Below, one piece after another: positions 1 through 8,417 of a DNA stretch of 39,134 nt (its first letter is position 1; each line of letters opens with the position of its first letter). The notes under the pieces were generated by a model, which worked only from the letters and a program-made list of their open reading frames with translations, had not been told where the DNA came from and did no database searches. Made by a program: the position numbers and the translations under genes. Origin of the DNA: Kiritimatiellia bacterium (lineage in GTDB: Bacteria > Verrucomicrobiota > Kiritimatiellia > UBA8416 > JADHWI01); the NCBI GenBank assembly GCA_030744755.1, contig JASLPY010000051.1, positions 1 through 39,134 on the forward strand, in the 5' to 3' direction.

Positions 1-260
1 ATGGCTCGAAGCAGCCCAAGCTCTTGGTGCGATCCCAACATAGAATCCTCAAACCACGCGTATTCCATGCTTCCCAGAGACCACGACGAGACCGGACTGT
101 AAAACCCTAGAAAAAGCGGGCATTTCTGGCTCGATTTTCGACCCGATTATGGCCGGGCAATTGCCGCGCCACCAAAAACCCTTTCTGCGGCAACCCATAA
201 CGCGTGTCTCTCGACTCCTGAGGCATTTCATGAATAATGCGCGCTAGTGAGGAGCGAAGC
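1..260. other. Intergenic, no gene seen
   Basis: No reading frame here looks like a protein. The open frames on both strands are short and have unrelated, low-information translations. The stretch just before the first gene has a usable ribosome binding site (GGAG at about 251-254). I see no clear sigma-70 or sigma-54 promoter, hairpin or tandem repeat. It could contain a dispersed repeat that cannot be recognised from a single copy. Confidence 0.5.
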
Positions 261-3200
261 ATGAAACGATCGCACTCGGCCGGGTCCCGGCCGTTCTTTG
301 TCGCATTCCTTCTAATGGTATCGATTGCGGCGCTTTCTGTTCCCGCGGCCTACGGCCAGATCACGAACGTTCTGATCGGTGGATACGTGATCAATGATTC
401 AGACTGGTCAAACCAGTCCAGCAACGCGCCTTTTCACTGGCCCGTGCCGCCTTACGGCGGGGAAGAAGGCAAGGGGCGCGTGATGGTGGAGATATCCAGC
501 ACGTTTGGTACTGTCGGGGTCGAGTACCTGGAACCCGTAGGCGATCCGTTTGCACTTTCGGCCATGCCATTCCTCGTAGGTACCAACTGGCCCTTCGAGA
601 TGGAAGTGGCCTACGGCGGAACCTATACAGTCACCGCGTGGATAGACGGTAACGATAACCGGGAGCACGACGAAGGTGAACCTGTTGGTACGTCCGAGGG
701 TGAGATAGAAGCAATCATAGACAGCCTCTTTAACTTCATCACGATAGAAGATGATACCGACAATGATGGCCTTAAGGATTGGTGGGAGATCCATTGGTTC
801 GCCAGCCTGGGGCAGGACGGATCGTCAGATTTCGACAACGACGGATTGTCCAACCGTGAAGAGCACGACCTGGCTGTGTATCTTGTTGATGGTCCGGAGT
901 TTGCAGAAATATCGCCCAGCGACTGGGATACCGATGGAGACCAGATGGACGATGGGTGGGAGTACCTGTACGGCCTGGACCCCACGGATGCAACCGGAGT
1001 GAATGGTGCTACCGGCCATAAGGATTCGGACGGACTCAACAACTATTTCGAGTACCGGGGACCTGACGGTGTTGGCCCGAGAATCGACGGGGGTGGCGGT
1101 GTTGCCATTCGCACCAGCTCCAGGGATGCCATGAATCCCAACCTGGAAGACACGGATGACGATGAAGTTGACGACAACATCGAGGTACTTGACGACTTAA
1201 CCCATCCCGTTCATTCAATGGACAGTACCAACTGGTATCCGCGAAGCCTTTCAATGGGGGATGTCAGTAACGTCGAACTCAAGGGAATCAACGGTACCCA
1301 GGTATTCGGGGATTCTGGTTTCACTATTGAGTTCTGGCTGAATCCGGGCACCGATGGTGACGGGACGCTATTCCACTTTCCTAACCTTAACGATCCGGAC
1401 GGAGACGATCACTTCATGATCGAGTTGGTCGACTATCGGCCGCACATAGTGATTCTGAACGGCACCAACGGCATCACCTACGCCGAAGTCGGGGGGGTAG
1501 AGGGCTCGGTCGAGCAGCTCCCTCAGGACGAATGGTCTCACGTGGCTTGCGTATGGGCTCCCGAAAACAGCAGTCTTGAACTTTATGTGGATGGCATTCT
1601 TCTGATTGCCAGCAAAACGTTTGTGAAACCGTATATAACCGTGGGCCCCCCGCAGATTGTTGAGGGATTCACGGATGGTTACATAGATGAACTGCGTGTG
1701 TGGGACTATCCGCGTTCGGTTTCAGATATTGAGTACTGGTCTACGAGGATATACCCGGCGCTTGATGAGTACGTGATGTTGACAAGCGAGACGTACCAGG
1801 GGGCCACCCTTGGCAACTATACTTTCGGGCGGTGCCTGTTCGGCTACTATCGCTTCGATGACGCGGGAACGTCCGTGGAGAACTACTCCCGCTTGAACGA
1901 CACCAACTACTACCTTGACGGTGCCGCCGTGGGTGTGACCACTAATAGCGCCGCGATTGTTCATGGTTCGGACGATGCCGACGGGGATGATCTGCCAGAG
2001 TGGTGGGTTAGCATTCATAACCTTGAGGACTACCTGGAGTATTACAGTTCGCGCGCGGGCCCATGGGCCATTCCATGTCCCGATGATCCCTCGCTCATTG
2101 AGGACTTCTACTTTTCCCGCAGTTTCACTGCCTATGGATCTATAGGTAACGGCAAAGGCTGGGCCGAAGATCCCGAGGATCCGGAGTCAGAGTTTCTCTA
2201 TCCCAAGACGAGAGTGGATTTCTTCGAGGGCGTCCATTCCTCTTACATGAAGTACATTTACCTCCGGGGCCAGCCGATAGAGTCGCGTCTCAATATATTT
2301 ACCCCGGGGATGATTGAGACCGTTGTATACATAAACGGGCAACGGCTGACGCCCGATGGCGCCGAGGACAATATGTTGCAGTCCTATGACGTGGCCAGTT
2401 CCCTGCAAATTGGTCGAAACGTTGTCTTTGTGGAATGCATGAGCGAGTTCGAACTGCATTCCGCTCCCGTTGGCGCCACGTTCAGCGATTACCTTGCTGC
2501 GGATCCCAGCATTCTGTGGTTCCTGAACTGCGAGGAAGAGCCCTACGCATTCAAAACGGCCATCGGCAAGTTTGACGCCAGCATGAGCTACAACGGACGT
2601 GATGTAATTGTCAGGGGCGATCAAACGCGCGCCGACCCGAGAGCCGTCTGGCACTGTCAGTTCTGGTCCACAGGGGCAGAAGGACTCAACACCTTCCCCT
2701 CCCCTGACCAGTCCGCGCGATCTCTTCCAGGCAACCAGGAGTATGGCGTCCCGGCCAACGCTGAACGCGAGAACAACCCTCTTGATCCGGATCTTGCCGA
2801 CGACTTCCTCGATGCGAACTACGAGTACATCGCCGGTACGAACCCCAGGGACAGGGATTCCAACAACAACGGTGTTCCGGACGGCGACGAGGACTTCGAC
2901 CAGGACCAATTGATTAACTCTGAAGAACAGGCCTTCAGTTCGGATCCCTGGCTGAAAGACACTGACGACGACGGACTTCTGGATGGTCTGGATGTCGGGG
3001 CCAACGGCCACCCTGCAGAGTCTCAGAGCCCACAGAAAAGCCAATCGCTCTACTTTGGCGGCACAACCAATGACTACATGACGATGCCTAAGAATCAGCG
3101 CTTCGGTCTTGATAAATGGACCGTCGAAGGCTGGGTGAGACCAGCTGCAACCGAGACAGATGGAGGCATCCTTGTCCAGAGAATGGTTGACACAAACGCG

Positions 3201-5897
3201 GTCAACTACGAGCTGGGTCTTGGCGACGGCTCCGTTGCTCCGGCGAATACGCCCTATGTCCGATTCGTGCCGAACTTCGGCGGGGCCGAGGTCGTGGTCA
3301 ATGCAGCGGATCCGGTGGTTTCCGACGGCGACACGTGGACACACCTGGCTGCCAGTTACTACGATCACACCCTGGTTCTCTTCGTCAATGGTACGAATGT
3401 AAGCCAGATCTCCGGAACGACCTCCGTGCCAGCCGTGTTTGCCGGCGGGCCGATTGCCCAAGTCGTTGGCAAGGGGCTGGAGGGATGGATCGACGATGTG
3501 CGTATTTGGGGAACAGACAGGGACGATGAAGACATCGCCGAGACAATGGAGAACGTACTCAATGGTCTCGAAGACGATCTTGTTGCCTACTACCGGTTTG
3601 ATGACGGCACCAGCTACACGAACCTTGGGGCAACGGTTGTGGGAACAAGCGCAAACAACGGAACCAATGGCCTGGATAATGTTGTTCCCTGGACCTGGGG
3701 CCAGGTTGAGGAATATGTTCTCAAGTATGCCGTGGACTGGGCAACTCAGTGGGCTCACGGCGGAACACTCTATGGCGCCGTGTCATTCTCCTCGGAGTTC
3801 AAGGTGGCCGGTCCTCCACAGCTGCAGGTTCTCATCGAGCCGGATGACGCGGTGGATGCCGGTGCACAGTGGTCACACAACAGCGGAATAACATGGAATG
3901 AAAGCGGACACCTGGAAACACATCTGGAACCGGGAGAATATGAAGTATCCTTCCAGTCCATTGAAGGATGGATTGCTCCTGACTCCGAGACCGTGTCCCT
4001 CAGCAACGGCGTGCTTACCATTCTGACCAACCGCTACGTCGAGGCAGCGTCACTGACGGTCATCATCAATAACGACGCCGATGAGGTGGTTGCCAACGCC
4101 CGCTGGAGCATCAACAACGGTCTCACCTGGTTCAGCAGCGGTGAGAGAGTAGATGATCTCATTCCCGGTGAGGACATCCAGCTCCAGTTCTCCGACATCT
4201 CCGAGACTGCGCCGGGGTACGAGAAACCGGATGCACAGGTGATAGTGCTAGACGAAGGCGAGCACAGGATCATATCGGTAGAGTACCCCCCTATTCTTGG
4301 TCGCGTTAGAGTTACTCTGGGTCCTGACGAGGTGTCTACGGAGGCACAGTGGCGTATCGCGGGCAACTGGTATCCATCCGGCGGTGTAGCGTCCAACCTG
4401 GCGTATGGATCACATACGGTAGACTACCTGGAGATAACCGGTTGGCAGGAACCGGCCAGCGAGGTCGTGAATATCTCGGATACATCACTCATAAGTATGG
4501 AAAGAGAATATACGCGTGAACCTGAGCCGACCGGGATGAAGGTCTTCATACTACCTTCAGATGCCATACTGGCCGGTGCCCAGTGGCGAGTCGAACAGGG
4601 ATCCCTGCGGGATAGCGGTGAACTTGTAACGCTATCACCTGGAGATTACAACGTCCACTTCAGTGACCTGGACGGCTGGCAGGAGCCCGATAGCCAGTTG
4701 GTGAATGTCACGAATGATATTACCACGGTGGCGACAGGTGCCTACTACAGGCTGGAAATCATAGGAAGATTTGGTCCAGGCCTGGGGGACTTCAACAAGC
4801 CCAGGGGTGTGGCTATTACCGAGCAGTATCTGTATGTATCCGACAGCGAGAACGACAGGGTGCAACTTTTTGATCTCGCCACGTCAAACTGGACTGAATA
4901 CGCGGCGGGTACAGGAGTTTCTTTCGACCAGCCCAGTGGTATTGCCGTTGACCCTAATGGCGATATCTGGGTAGCGGACGCCAACAACCACAGAATACAG
5001 AAGCTGACTGTTGCTTCCGGAGTATGGACGCCATACGGATCGTTCGGTTCCGGCCTGGGTCAGTTTGACGGGCCTTTCGACCTGGACGTGGATTCGGCCG
5101 GCAACGTGTACGTCGCCGACCACTATAACCACCGGGTTCAGGTTCGGACGCCGGCCGGCACATGGTTTGTCCTTGCTGGCAACGGCACCCAGGATGGCCA
5201 GGTGAGGCTGTCTACAGCCGTGGCCGTCGGCCCCGATGACCATGTATTCATTGCCGACTACGACACGGAAGGCGGGGGTCCAGAAGTAAACACGCGTATC
5301 CAGGAGTTTGATGAGAATGGCGATTTCGTCGCTATTGTAGGCGATTCCACTGAAGACAATGGGTCCCTGAACAAGGTGATGGGCCTTGAAGTAGGAACCA
5401 ACTCGAATTTGCTGGTCGCCAATTCCGGGGATGACGAGCTGCTGGAGCTGGATCTTTCCGGTGGCTCGCCGGCCTGGACCGTGAAGCTGGGACCCAGCCA
5501 GCTGAATAATCCCTCGGATGTGGATATCGACACGTATGGCAGTATCTACATCGCAGACACGGACAACCACAGGGTCCTGATTCTTCCTGCTGATGATTCA
5601 GACGGCGATGGTTCAAAGGATGTTGAAGAAAAGATTGCCGGCACCAATCCTCACGACGAGAGTGAGATCTTCACAATCGTTTCTCAACGCTTCGAAGGTG
5701 ATTCGGTTGTGATTACCTGGGACACTGTCGGCGACCGCCTGTATACGCTGGAAGTGACCGAGGATCTTAAGGCTGGCCCCTGGGTCGATATCCCGGACTG
5801 CGTGGATGTCCCCGGCACCGGAGGTCTGATGAGCCACACGAACACGAGCCCCTCGACGCTGCGGTTCTACCGTGTGAGCGTAAGCGGCGTAGAGTAG
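261..5897 (+). CDS. Giant modular secreted protein (TSP3-like, 2x LamG, PEGA-like, NHL repeats)
   Basis: This is an 1878-residue exported protein. The ATG at 261 is preferred over 237 because GGAG lies 6 bases ahead of it and a clean signal peptide follows (KR-rich start, hydrophobic core, cleavage near AAYGQ at about residue 32). Domains in order: acidic DxDxDG calcium-type (thrombospondin type 3-like) repeats at about 165-320; a LamG/concanavalin-like jelly roll at about 330-500; more DxDxDG repeats near 890-990; a second LamG at about 935-1080; three or four beta-rich repeats of about 80 residues with the pattern AGAQW...GEY.V.F....GW..P at about 1185-1490 (PEGA-like); an NHL propeller at about 1495-1775 with motifs such as VADANNHRIQ and IADTDNHRV; and a last DxDxDG repeat plus beta domain. 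LamG and NHL modules bind glycans or proteins; no catalytic domain is visible. The function is probably surface binding or adhesion. It lies upstream of a pilus/secretion locus and could be a substrate, which is inference. Confidence 0.85.
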   Translation: MKRSHSAGSRPFFVAFLLMVSIAALSVPAAYGQITNVLIGGYVINDSDWSNQSSNAPFHWPVPPYGGEEGKGRVMVEISSTFGTVGVEYLEPVGDPFALSAMPFLVGTNWPFEMEVAYGGTYTVTAWIDGNDNREHDEGEPVGTSEGEIEAIIDSLFNFITIEDDTDNDGLKDWWEIHWFASLGQDGSSDFDNDGLSNREEHDLAVYLVDGPEFAEISPSDWDTDGDQMDDGWEYLYGLDPTDATGVNGATGHKDSDGLNNYFEYRGPDGVGPRIDGGGGVAIRTSSRDAMNPNLEDTDDDEVDDNIEVLDDLTHPVHSMDSTNWYPRSLSMGDVSNVELKGINGTQVFGDSGFTIEFWLNPGTDGDGTLFHFPNLNDPDGDDHFMIELVDYRPHIVILNGTNGITYAEVGGVEGSVEQLPQDEWSHVACVWAPENSSLELYVDGILLIASKTFVKPYITVGPPQIVEGFTDGYIDELRVWDYPRSVSDIEYWSTRIYPALDEYVMLTSETYQGATLGNYTFGRCLFGYYRFDDAGTSVENYSRLNDTNYYLDGAAVGVTTNSAAIVHGSDDADGDDLPEWWVSIHNLEDYLEYYSSRAGPWAIPCPDDPSLIEDFYFSRSFTAYGSIGNGKGWAEDPEDPESEFLYPKTRVDFFEGVHSSYMKYIYLRGQPIESRLNIFTPGMIETVVYINGQRLTPDGAEDNMLQSYDVASSLQIGRNVVFVECMSEFELHSAPVGATFSDYLAADPSILWFLNCEEEPYAFKTAIGKFDASMSYNGRDVIVRGDQTRADPRAVWHCQFWSTGAEGLNTFPSPDQSARSLPGNQEYGVPANAERENNPLDPDLADDFLDANYEYIAGTNPRDRDSNNNGVPDGDEDFDQDQLINSEEQAFSSDPWLKDTDDDGLLDGLDVGANGHPAESQSPQKSQSLYFGGTTNDYMTMPKNQRFGLDKWTVEGWVRPAATETDGGILVQRMVDTNAVNYELGLGDGSVAPANTPYVRFVPNFGGAEVVVNAADPVVSDGDTWTHLAASYYDHTLVLFVNGTNVSQISGTTSVPAVFAGGPIAQVVGKGLEGWIDDVRIWGTDRDDEDIAETMENVLNGLEDDLVAYYRFDDGTSYTNLGATVVGTSANNGTNGLDNVVPWTWGQVEEYVLKYAVDWATQWAHGGTLYGAVSFSSEFKVAGPPQLQVLIEPDDAVDAGAQWSHNSGITWNESGHLETHLEPGEYEVSFQSIEGWIAPDSETVSLSNGVLTILTNRYVEAASLTVIINNDADEVVANARWSINNGLTWFSSGERVDDLIPGEDIQLQFSDISETAPGYEKPDAQVIVLDEGEHRIISVEYPPILGRVRVTLGPDEVSTEAQWRIAGNWYPSGGVASNLAYGSHTVDYLEITGWQEPASEVVNISDTSLISMEREYTREPEPTGMKVFILPSDAILAGAQWRVEQGSLRDSGELVTLSPGDYNVHFSDLDGWQEPDSQLVNVTNDITTVATGAYYRLEIIGRFGPGLGDFNKPRGVAITEQYLYVSDSENDRVQLFDLATSNWTEYAAGTGVSFDQPSGIAVDPNGDIWVADANNHRIQKLTVASGVWTPYGSFGSGLGQFDGPFDLDVDSAGNVYVADHYNHRVQVRTPAGTWFVLAGNGTQDGQVRLSTAVAVGPDDHVFIADYDTEGGGPEVNTRIQEFDENGDFVAIVGDSTEDNGSLNKVMGLEVGTNSNLLVANSGDDELLELDLSGGSPAWTVKLGPSQLNNPSDVDIDTYGSIYIADTDNHRVLILPADDSDGDGSKDVEEKIAGTNPHDESEIFTIVSQRFEGDSVVITWDTVGDRLYTLEVTEDLKAGPWVDIPDCVDVPGTGGLMSHTNTSPSTLRFYRVSVSGVE

Positions 5898-6006
5898 AGC
5901 AGGCCCGGAAGCCGACACTACACTTTTCCCCAGGCGCCGACCGCATTGGCCATGGGGCATGTTGCTCCCTTATACCAATCACTAATGTTTATCGGTTCAA
6001 GGTCTA

Positions 6007-6066
6007 AAGTATGTGCGCATCTCCGAGGCGCACACGGGGGCACCTCTCGGAGATAGGTGCCTACTT
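6007..6066. repeat. Palindromic dispersed element, family A, copy 1
   Basis: A 60-bp inverted repeat. The 21-bp left arm (6007-6027, ending ATCTCCGAG) pairs with the right arm (6046-6066, starting CTCGGAGAT) with a few mismatches. Both arms begin or end with AAGTA/TACTT and contain a variable GTGC/GGCACC core. The same arm words recur at 6361-6461 and 23109-23240. It looks like a REP- or MITE-type element; it has no coding capacity. Confidence 0.75.
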
Positions 6067-6113
6067 TATTTGCTACCTATAATCACTACTGTCCGGTAAA
6101 CCGGCCAGTACTG

Positions 6114-6141
6114 AATGGTTAATGGTTAATGGTTGATGGTT
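6114..6141. repeat. Heptamer tandem repeat (AATGGTT x4)
   Basis: Three perfect AATGGTT units are followed by a GATGGTT variant. The unit length of 7 bp matches the TTGGGCG-type tandem at 25039-25080. It lies in a gene-free spacer and shows no flanking structure. Confidence 0.8.
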
Positions 6142-6246
6142 TATGACTGCTGACGAATTCTGACGAATAGGTACATCTACAGTATGTCCTGAGATCTAAC
6201 CGGCCGGTAGTGACCCACAATATCAATCACTAAAACGTCTCGATAC

Positions 6247-6314
6247 AAACTCTGGAGTGCGGCGGGCCTCCGCCGCCCTCTCCCCTGCGGAGGACCGCCG
6301 GGCTCCAGGAGTTT
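6247..6314. repeat. GC-rich long inverted repeat
   Basis: The arm at about 6247-6265 (AAACTCTGGAGTGCGGCGG) is nearly complementary to the arm at about 6295-6314 (CCGCCGGGCTCCAGGAGTTT). The interior has a second pairing (GGCCTCCGC with GCGGAGGAC). This predicts a strong cruciform or RNA hairpin. It has no T-tract, so it is not a simple terminator, and it resembles a REP/BIME unit. Confidence 0.65.
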
Positions 6315-6339
6315 GAATAAGTGCCGAGATCTCTCCGAA

Positions 6340-6494
6340 TAGCGGAACTCGCCAGGAGAGAAGTACGTGCGGATCTCCGAGGCGCACGGTGTGAGAGCTA
6401 GGCGTACGGCGTGCGTGAAAGCATACCCAGGATGGCAGGTCTCGGAGATACGTGCCTACTTCTTTACCGGGTAGCGGAACTCGCCAGGAGTTCC
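6340..6494. repeat. 19-bp direct repeats flanking family A copy 2
   Basis: TAGCGGAACTCGCCAGGAG occurs at 6340-6358 and again at 6472-6490, one on each side of the palindromic element at 6361-6461. The right copy extends into a perfect small palindrome (GGAACTC, loop GCCAG, GAGTTCC; 6476-6494). The left copy lacks the second half. The arrangement suggests either insertion of the element into an older repeat with duplication, or a composite repeat. Confidence 0.7.
6361..6461. repeat. Palindromic dispersed element, family A, copy 2
   Basis: A 101-bp element with terminal arms AAGTACGTGCGGATCTCCGAG-like (6361-6381) and CTCGGAGATACGTGCCTACTT-like (6441-6461), imperfectly complementary. The interior is unrelated to that of copy 1, so only the arms are conserved. 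See 6007-6066 and 23109-23240. Confidence 0.75.
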
Positions 6495-6950
6495 GGTCTC
6501 CGTTAATCACTACCGCCCACGAGCCAAAATCTGATATCCCGGATTGATTGTAACGCACCGGCCCGCTATCTCTATCAGCCTCCGGGACCTTGATCCGGAG
6601 AGCGAGACCTACCGCACCTTCAAGCAGGCAAGTACATGCCTATCGCTTTCCTGAGGCGCGCCTTATGGCGTCGCCGATGTTCGGAAATCCATCCTGATCC
6701 TGATCATTGTAGCGATCGTTGTCATCCCCCATCTTTGTCTGGATCGTCGTCCCGATCCTTGTCGAGGAAGATCAAGACAACGATCGGGAGTAAGGATTGT
6801 TTCAACGGAATCGTTGTTTGACGGCTGTTGCCCCAGGCTATCATGTGCGGCGCCTTCGGCGCCGAGAGCATGTCGCGGCGATTTGGGCAACAGGCCTTGC
6901 GGGTCGACCACAGCTTCCCTCGATCTCCACCCATCCCGTCGGGCTGTATC

Positions 6951-8099
6951 CTATTTCTGCCAGGCCGTTGGGCCTATGATGTCTGTGTTTGAGCCGTCGC
7001 TTCCGGCGCTGGGATTCACGTACCCATAGTGGACCACTTCTACGTTGCCGTTGATGTCTACGTCGTTCCCGCTGATGATTTGACCTTCCAGCCTGACATT
7101 GCCTCCCAACGTGATCTTGCCAGGTGAATACAGCAGGGCGTCGCATTCAACATTGCCGTTGATCTTGATGAAGCTGTCACGGCTGATGATTGTGCCAGCC
7201 TTCCCCTCAGGCGTGTCCCAGTTTGTGTTACCTTCCATTCGGACTGATCCGGTCGCGACCAGTATGCCGTCAAAGGTGCAGTTGCCTTTGAATCGAACAT
7301 TTCCCGGGATCCAGACGACGCCTCCGGGCGCACCGGACCAATCGATGTCGTTGTTGTATGTCTTGGCCGCTTTCACCTGACCGTTATCCACGGCTGTGTC
7401 GTAGAATTCCGCTAGGTCGAGTTCAGGGAATGGGATTGTCGGGTACGGTTGCTTGTTCACTGCTATGCCGCTTTCGTTATTGCCTGTGATCTTGATACTG
7501 GGCGCTGTCAGGGAACCAGGAGTGAGCGCATTGCCATTAACCCTTATTTTGGTCGCCGATGTGACATGGATAGGGCCGGGCGTGATCTCGAGATTCCCAT
7601 TGAACCGTACCTGCAGGTTGCCGTGTATGGCGCCGTCTACATCCCCATTACCATTAATGTAGACTTCCTCTTCCGCAAATATCGTGCATTCCCATGCACT
7701 GCCCTCAGGCGGGCCACCGGGGCTCGACCCTCCGAAGTTCTTCACATCGAGTATTACTTCAACAGTCTCATCGGCGCAGGTACCTGTGGACTTGATAACA
7801 GCTATCGTGCTGTCGACAGGTACTACCGTTGCATCGTACGTTCCAAAATGGAAATCCTTCTTCGGGAAGGCCTCTTCGTTGCTGCGCAACGCCCAATTTG
7901 TACAGAGAACCGAGTAGGCCTCGTTGGCGCCTGCCTCGGCATAGGCCAGTGCCCGTGTTCTGTCGCACAGCCTGCCAGCACTGAAAACGCGCTGCAGACT
8001 CGCGCGAGACATGATTCCTACGAGGGCGGTCATGACCAGAATCATGACCAAGATACTGGGCATGGCCAGTCCTTGGTTGCGTTTCTTCTGTCGTTTCAT
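6951..8099 (-). CDS. PilX-like pilus assembly protein with bactofilin-like NGN repeats
   Basis: A 382-residue protein. The ATG at 8099 is chosen because GAGG precedes it and the positively charged start plus membrane helix follow directly (KRQKKRNQGLAMPSILVMIL). The N-terminal part resembles PilX/GspK-type minor pilins: a short basic leader, one hydrophobic helix and an AYAEAGANEA-type amphipathic continuation. There is no canonical GFTLIE, so processing by prepilin peptidase is uncertain. From about residue 150 the rest is built of short repeats around NGN/GN (VYINGNGD, VRFNGNLE, IRVNGNAL, IKITGNNE, FKGNCTF, IKINGNVE, DINGNVE), the pattern of a right-handed beta-helix as in bactofilins. It is probably a pseudopilin whose head is a beta-helical domain. 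It lies downstream of the PilV-PilW pair with a 318-bp gap and has its own sigma-54 candidate at 8220-8234. Confidence 0.75.
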   Translation of the reverse strand: MKRQKKRNQGLAMPSILVMILVMTALVGIMSRASLQRVFSAGRLCDRTRALAYAEAGANEAYSVLCTNWALRSNEEAFPKKDFHFGTYDATVVPVDSTIAVIKSTGTCADETVEVILDVKNFGGSSPGGPPEGSAWECTIFAEEEVYINGNGDVDGAIHGNLQVRFNGNLEITPGPIHVTSATKIRVNGNALTPGSLTAPSIKITGNNESGIAVNKQPYPTIPFPELDLAEFYDTAVDNGQVKAAKTYNNDIDWSGAPGGVVWIPGNVRFKGNCTFDGILVATGSVRMEGNTNWDTPEGKAGTIISRDSFIKINGNVECDALLYSPGKITLGGNVRLEGQIISGNDVDINGNVEVVHYGYVNPSAGSDGSNTDIIGPTAWQK

Positions 8100-8417
8100 C
8101 TTGGACCTCACTTGACGGGGAAAGCCCCCATCGTTTGCTGCCGACACATCATTGCCGGCAAAAGTTACCCGAGACGTTCTGTTCGTGTGATGGCCCACGA
8201 AGCCATCAGTTGATACACAGCACGAACCATACCACCTACGCATTTCCTCACGTTTGGGCCGACTCCCGCAGGCCCTTCTTCTCACAAATGCAAATCAGCA
8301 CTTCGTTTCACTCCGGAATCTTACCCCGAAAACCCCATTTGCTCACGCAAATCTTCATCACGTAAAGCTCTGGGCAGTTCGGAGAATTCGAAGTGAGGCC
8401 AGCGCCAGCAGAACGGG
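8100..8417. other. Intergenic between PilW-like and PilX-like genes
   Basis: A 318-bp gap between two co-directional genes of the same machine. No gene is visible. The notable content is a sigma-54-type promoter match at 8220-8234, which would give the PilX-like gene its own transcript with a leader of roughly 110 bases. Confidence 0.6.
8220..8234 (-). promoter_or_regulatory. Candidate sigma-54 promoter for PilX-like gene
   Basis: On the minus strand the site reads TGGTATGGTTCGTGC followed by T. The GG and GC dinucleotides are exactly 10 bases apart, as sigma-54 (RpoN) requires, and the -12 box GTGCT equals that of the pilin promoter at 13995-14010. The -24 box TGGTATG differs from TGGCACG at two places. 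Confidence 0.55.

Larger units (their letters stand above)
5898..6950. other. Repeat-rich gene-free spacer (about 1.05 kb)
   Basis: No supported gene. The spacer holds two copies of a palindromic element with TCTCCGAG/CTCGGAGA arms (6007-6066, 6361-6461), a heptamer tandem (6114-6141), a GC-rich inverted repeat (6247-6314), a 19-bp direct repeat and several scattered AATCACTA words (about 5979, 6080, 6504). A perfect 7-bp hairpin with a 3-base loop (6848-6864) lies 87 bases past the stop of the minus-strand gene ending at 6951. It has no T-tract and is at best a weak terminator. A short frame ending near 6650 reads like a decayed gene end but has nothing recognisable in it. Confidence 0.7.

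Noticed and set aside
160..185. GG-N10-GC match considered as a sigma-54 promoter of the giant protein gene
   Set aside because: The -12 part reads CGCGC-like and the -24 part lacks TGGCA; the spacing alone is expected by chance.
49..231. A 60-codon minus-strand frame before the first gene
   Set aside because: Too short, no ribosome site, no motif; could be repeat DNA but there is no second copy in the window to show it.
2187..3758. A 523-codon open frame on the minus strand within the giant protein gene
   Set aside because: It lies wholly opposite a gene with clear domains on the plus strand, has no recognisable motif or ribosome site, and its composition is that of an antisense shadow.
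6848..6864. Perfect hairpin considered as the terminator of the PilX-like gene
   Set aside because: No T-tract follows on either strand and it lies 87 bases from the stop codon.
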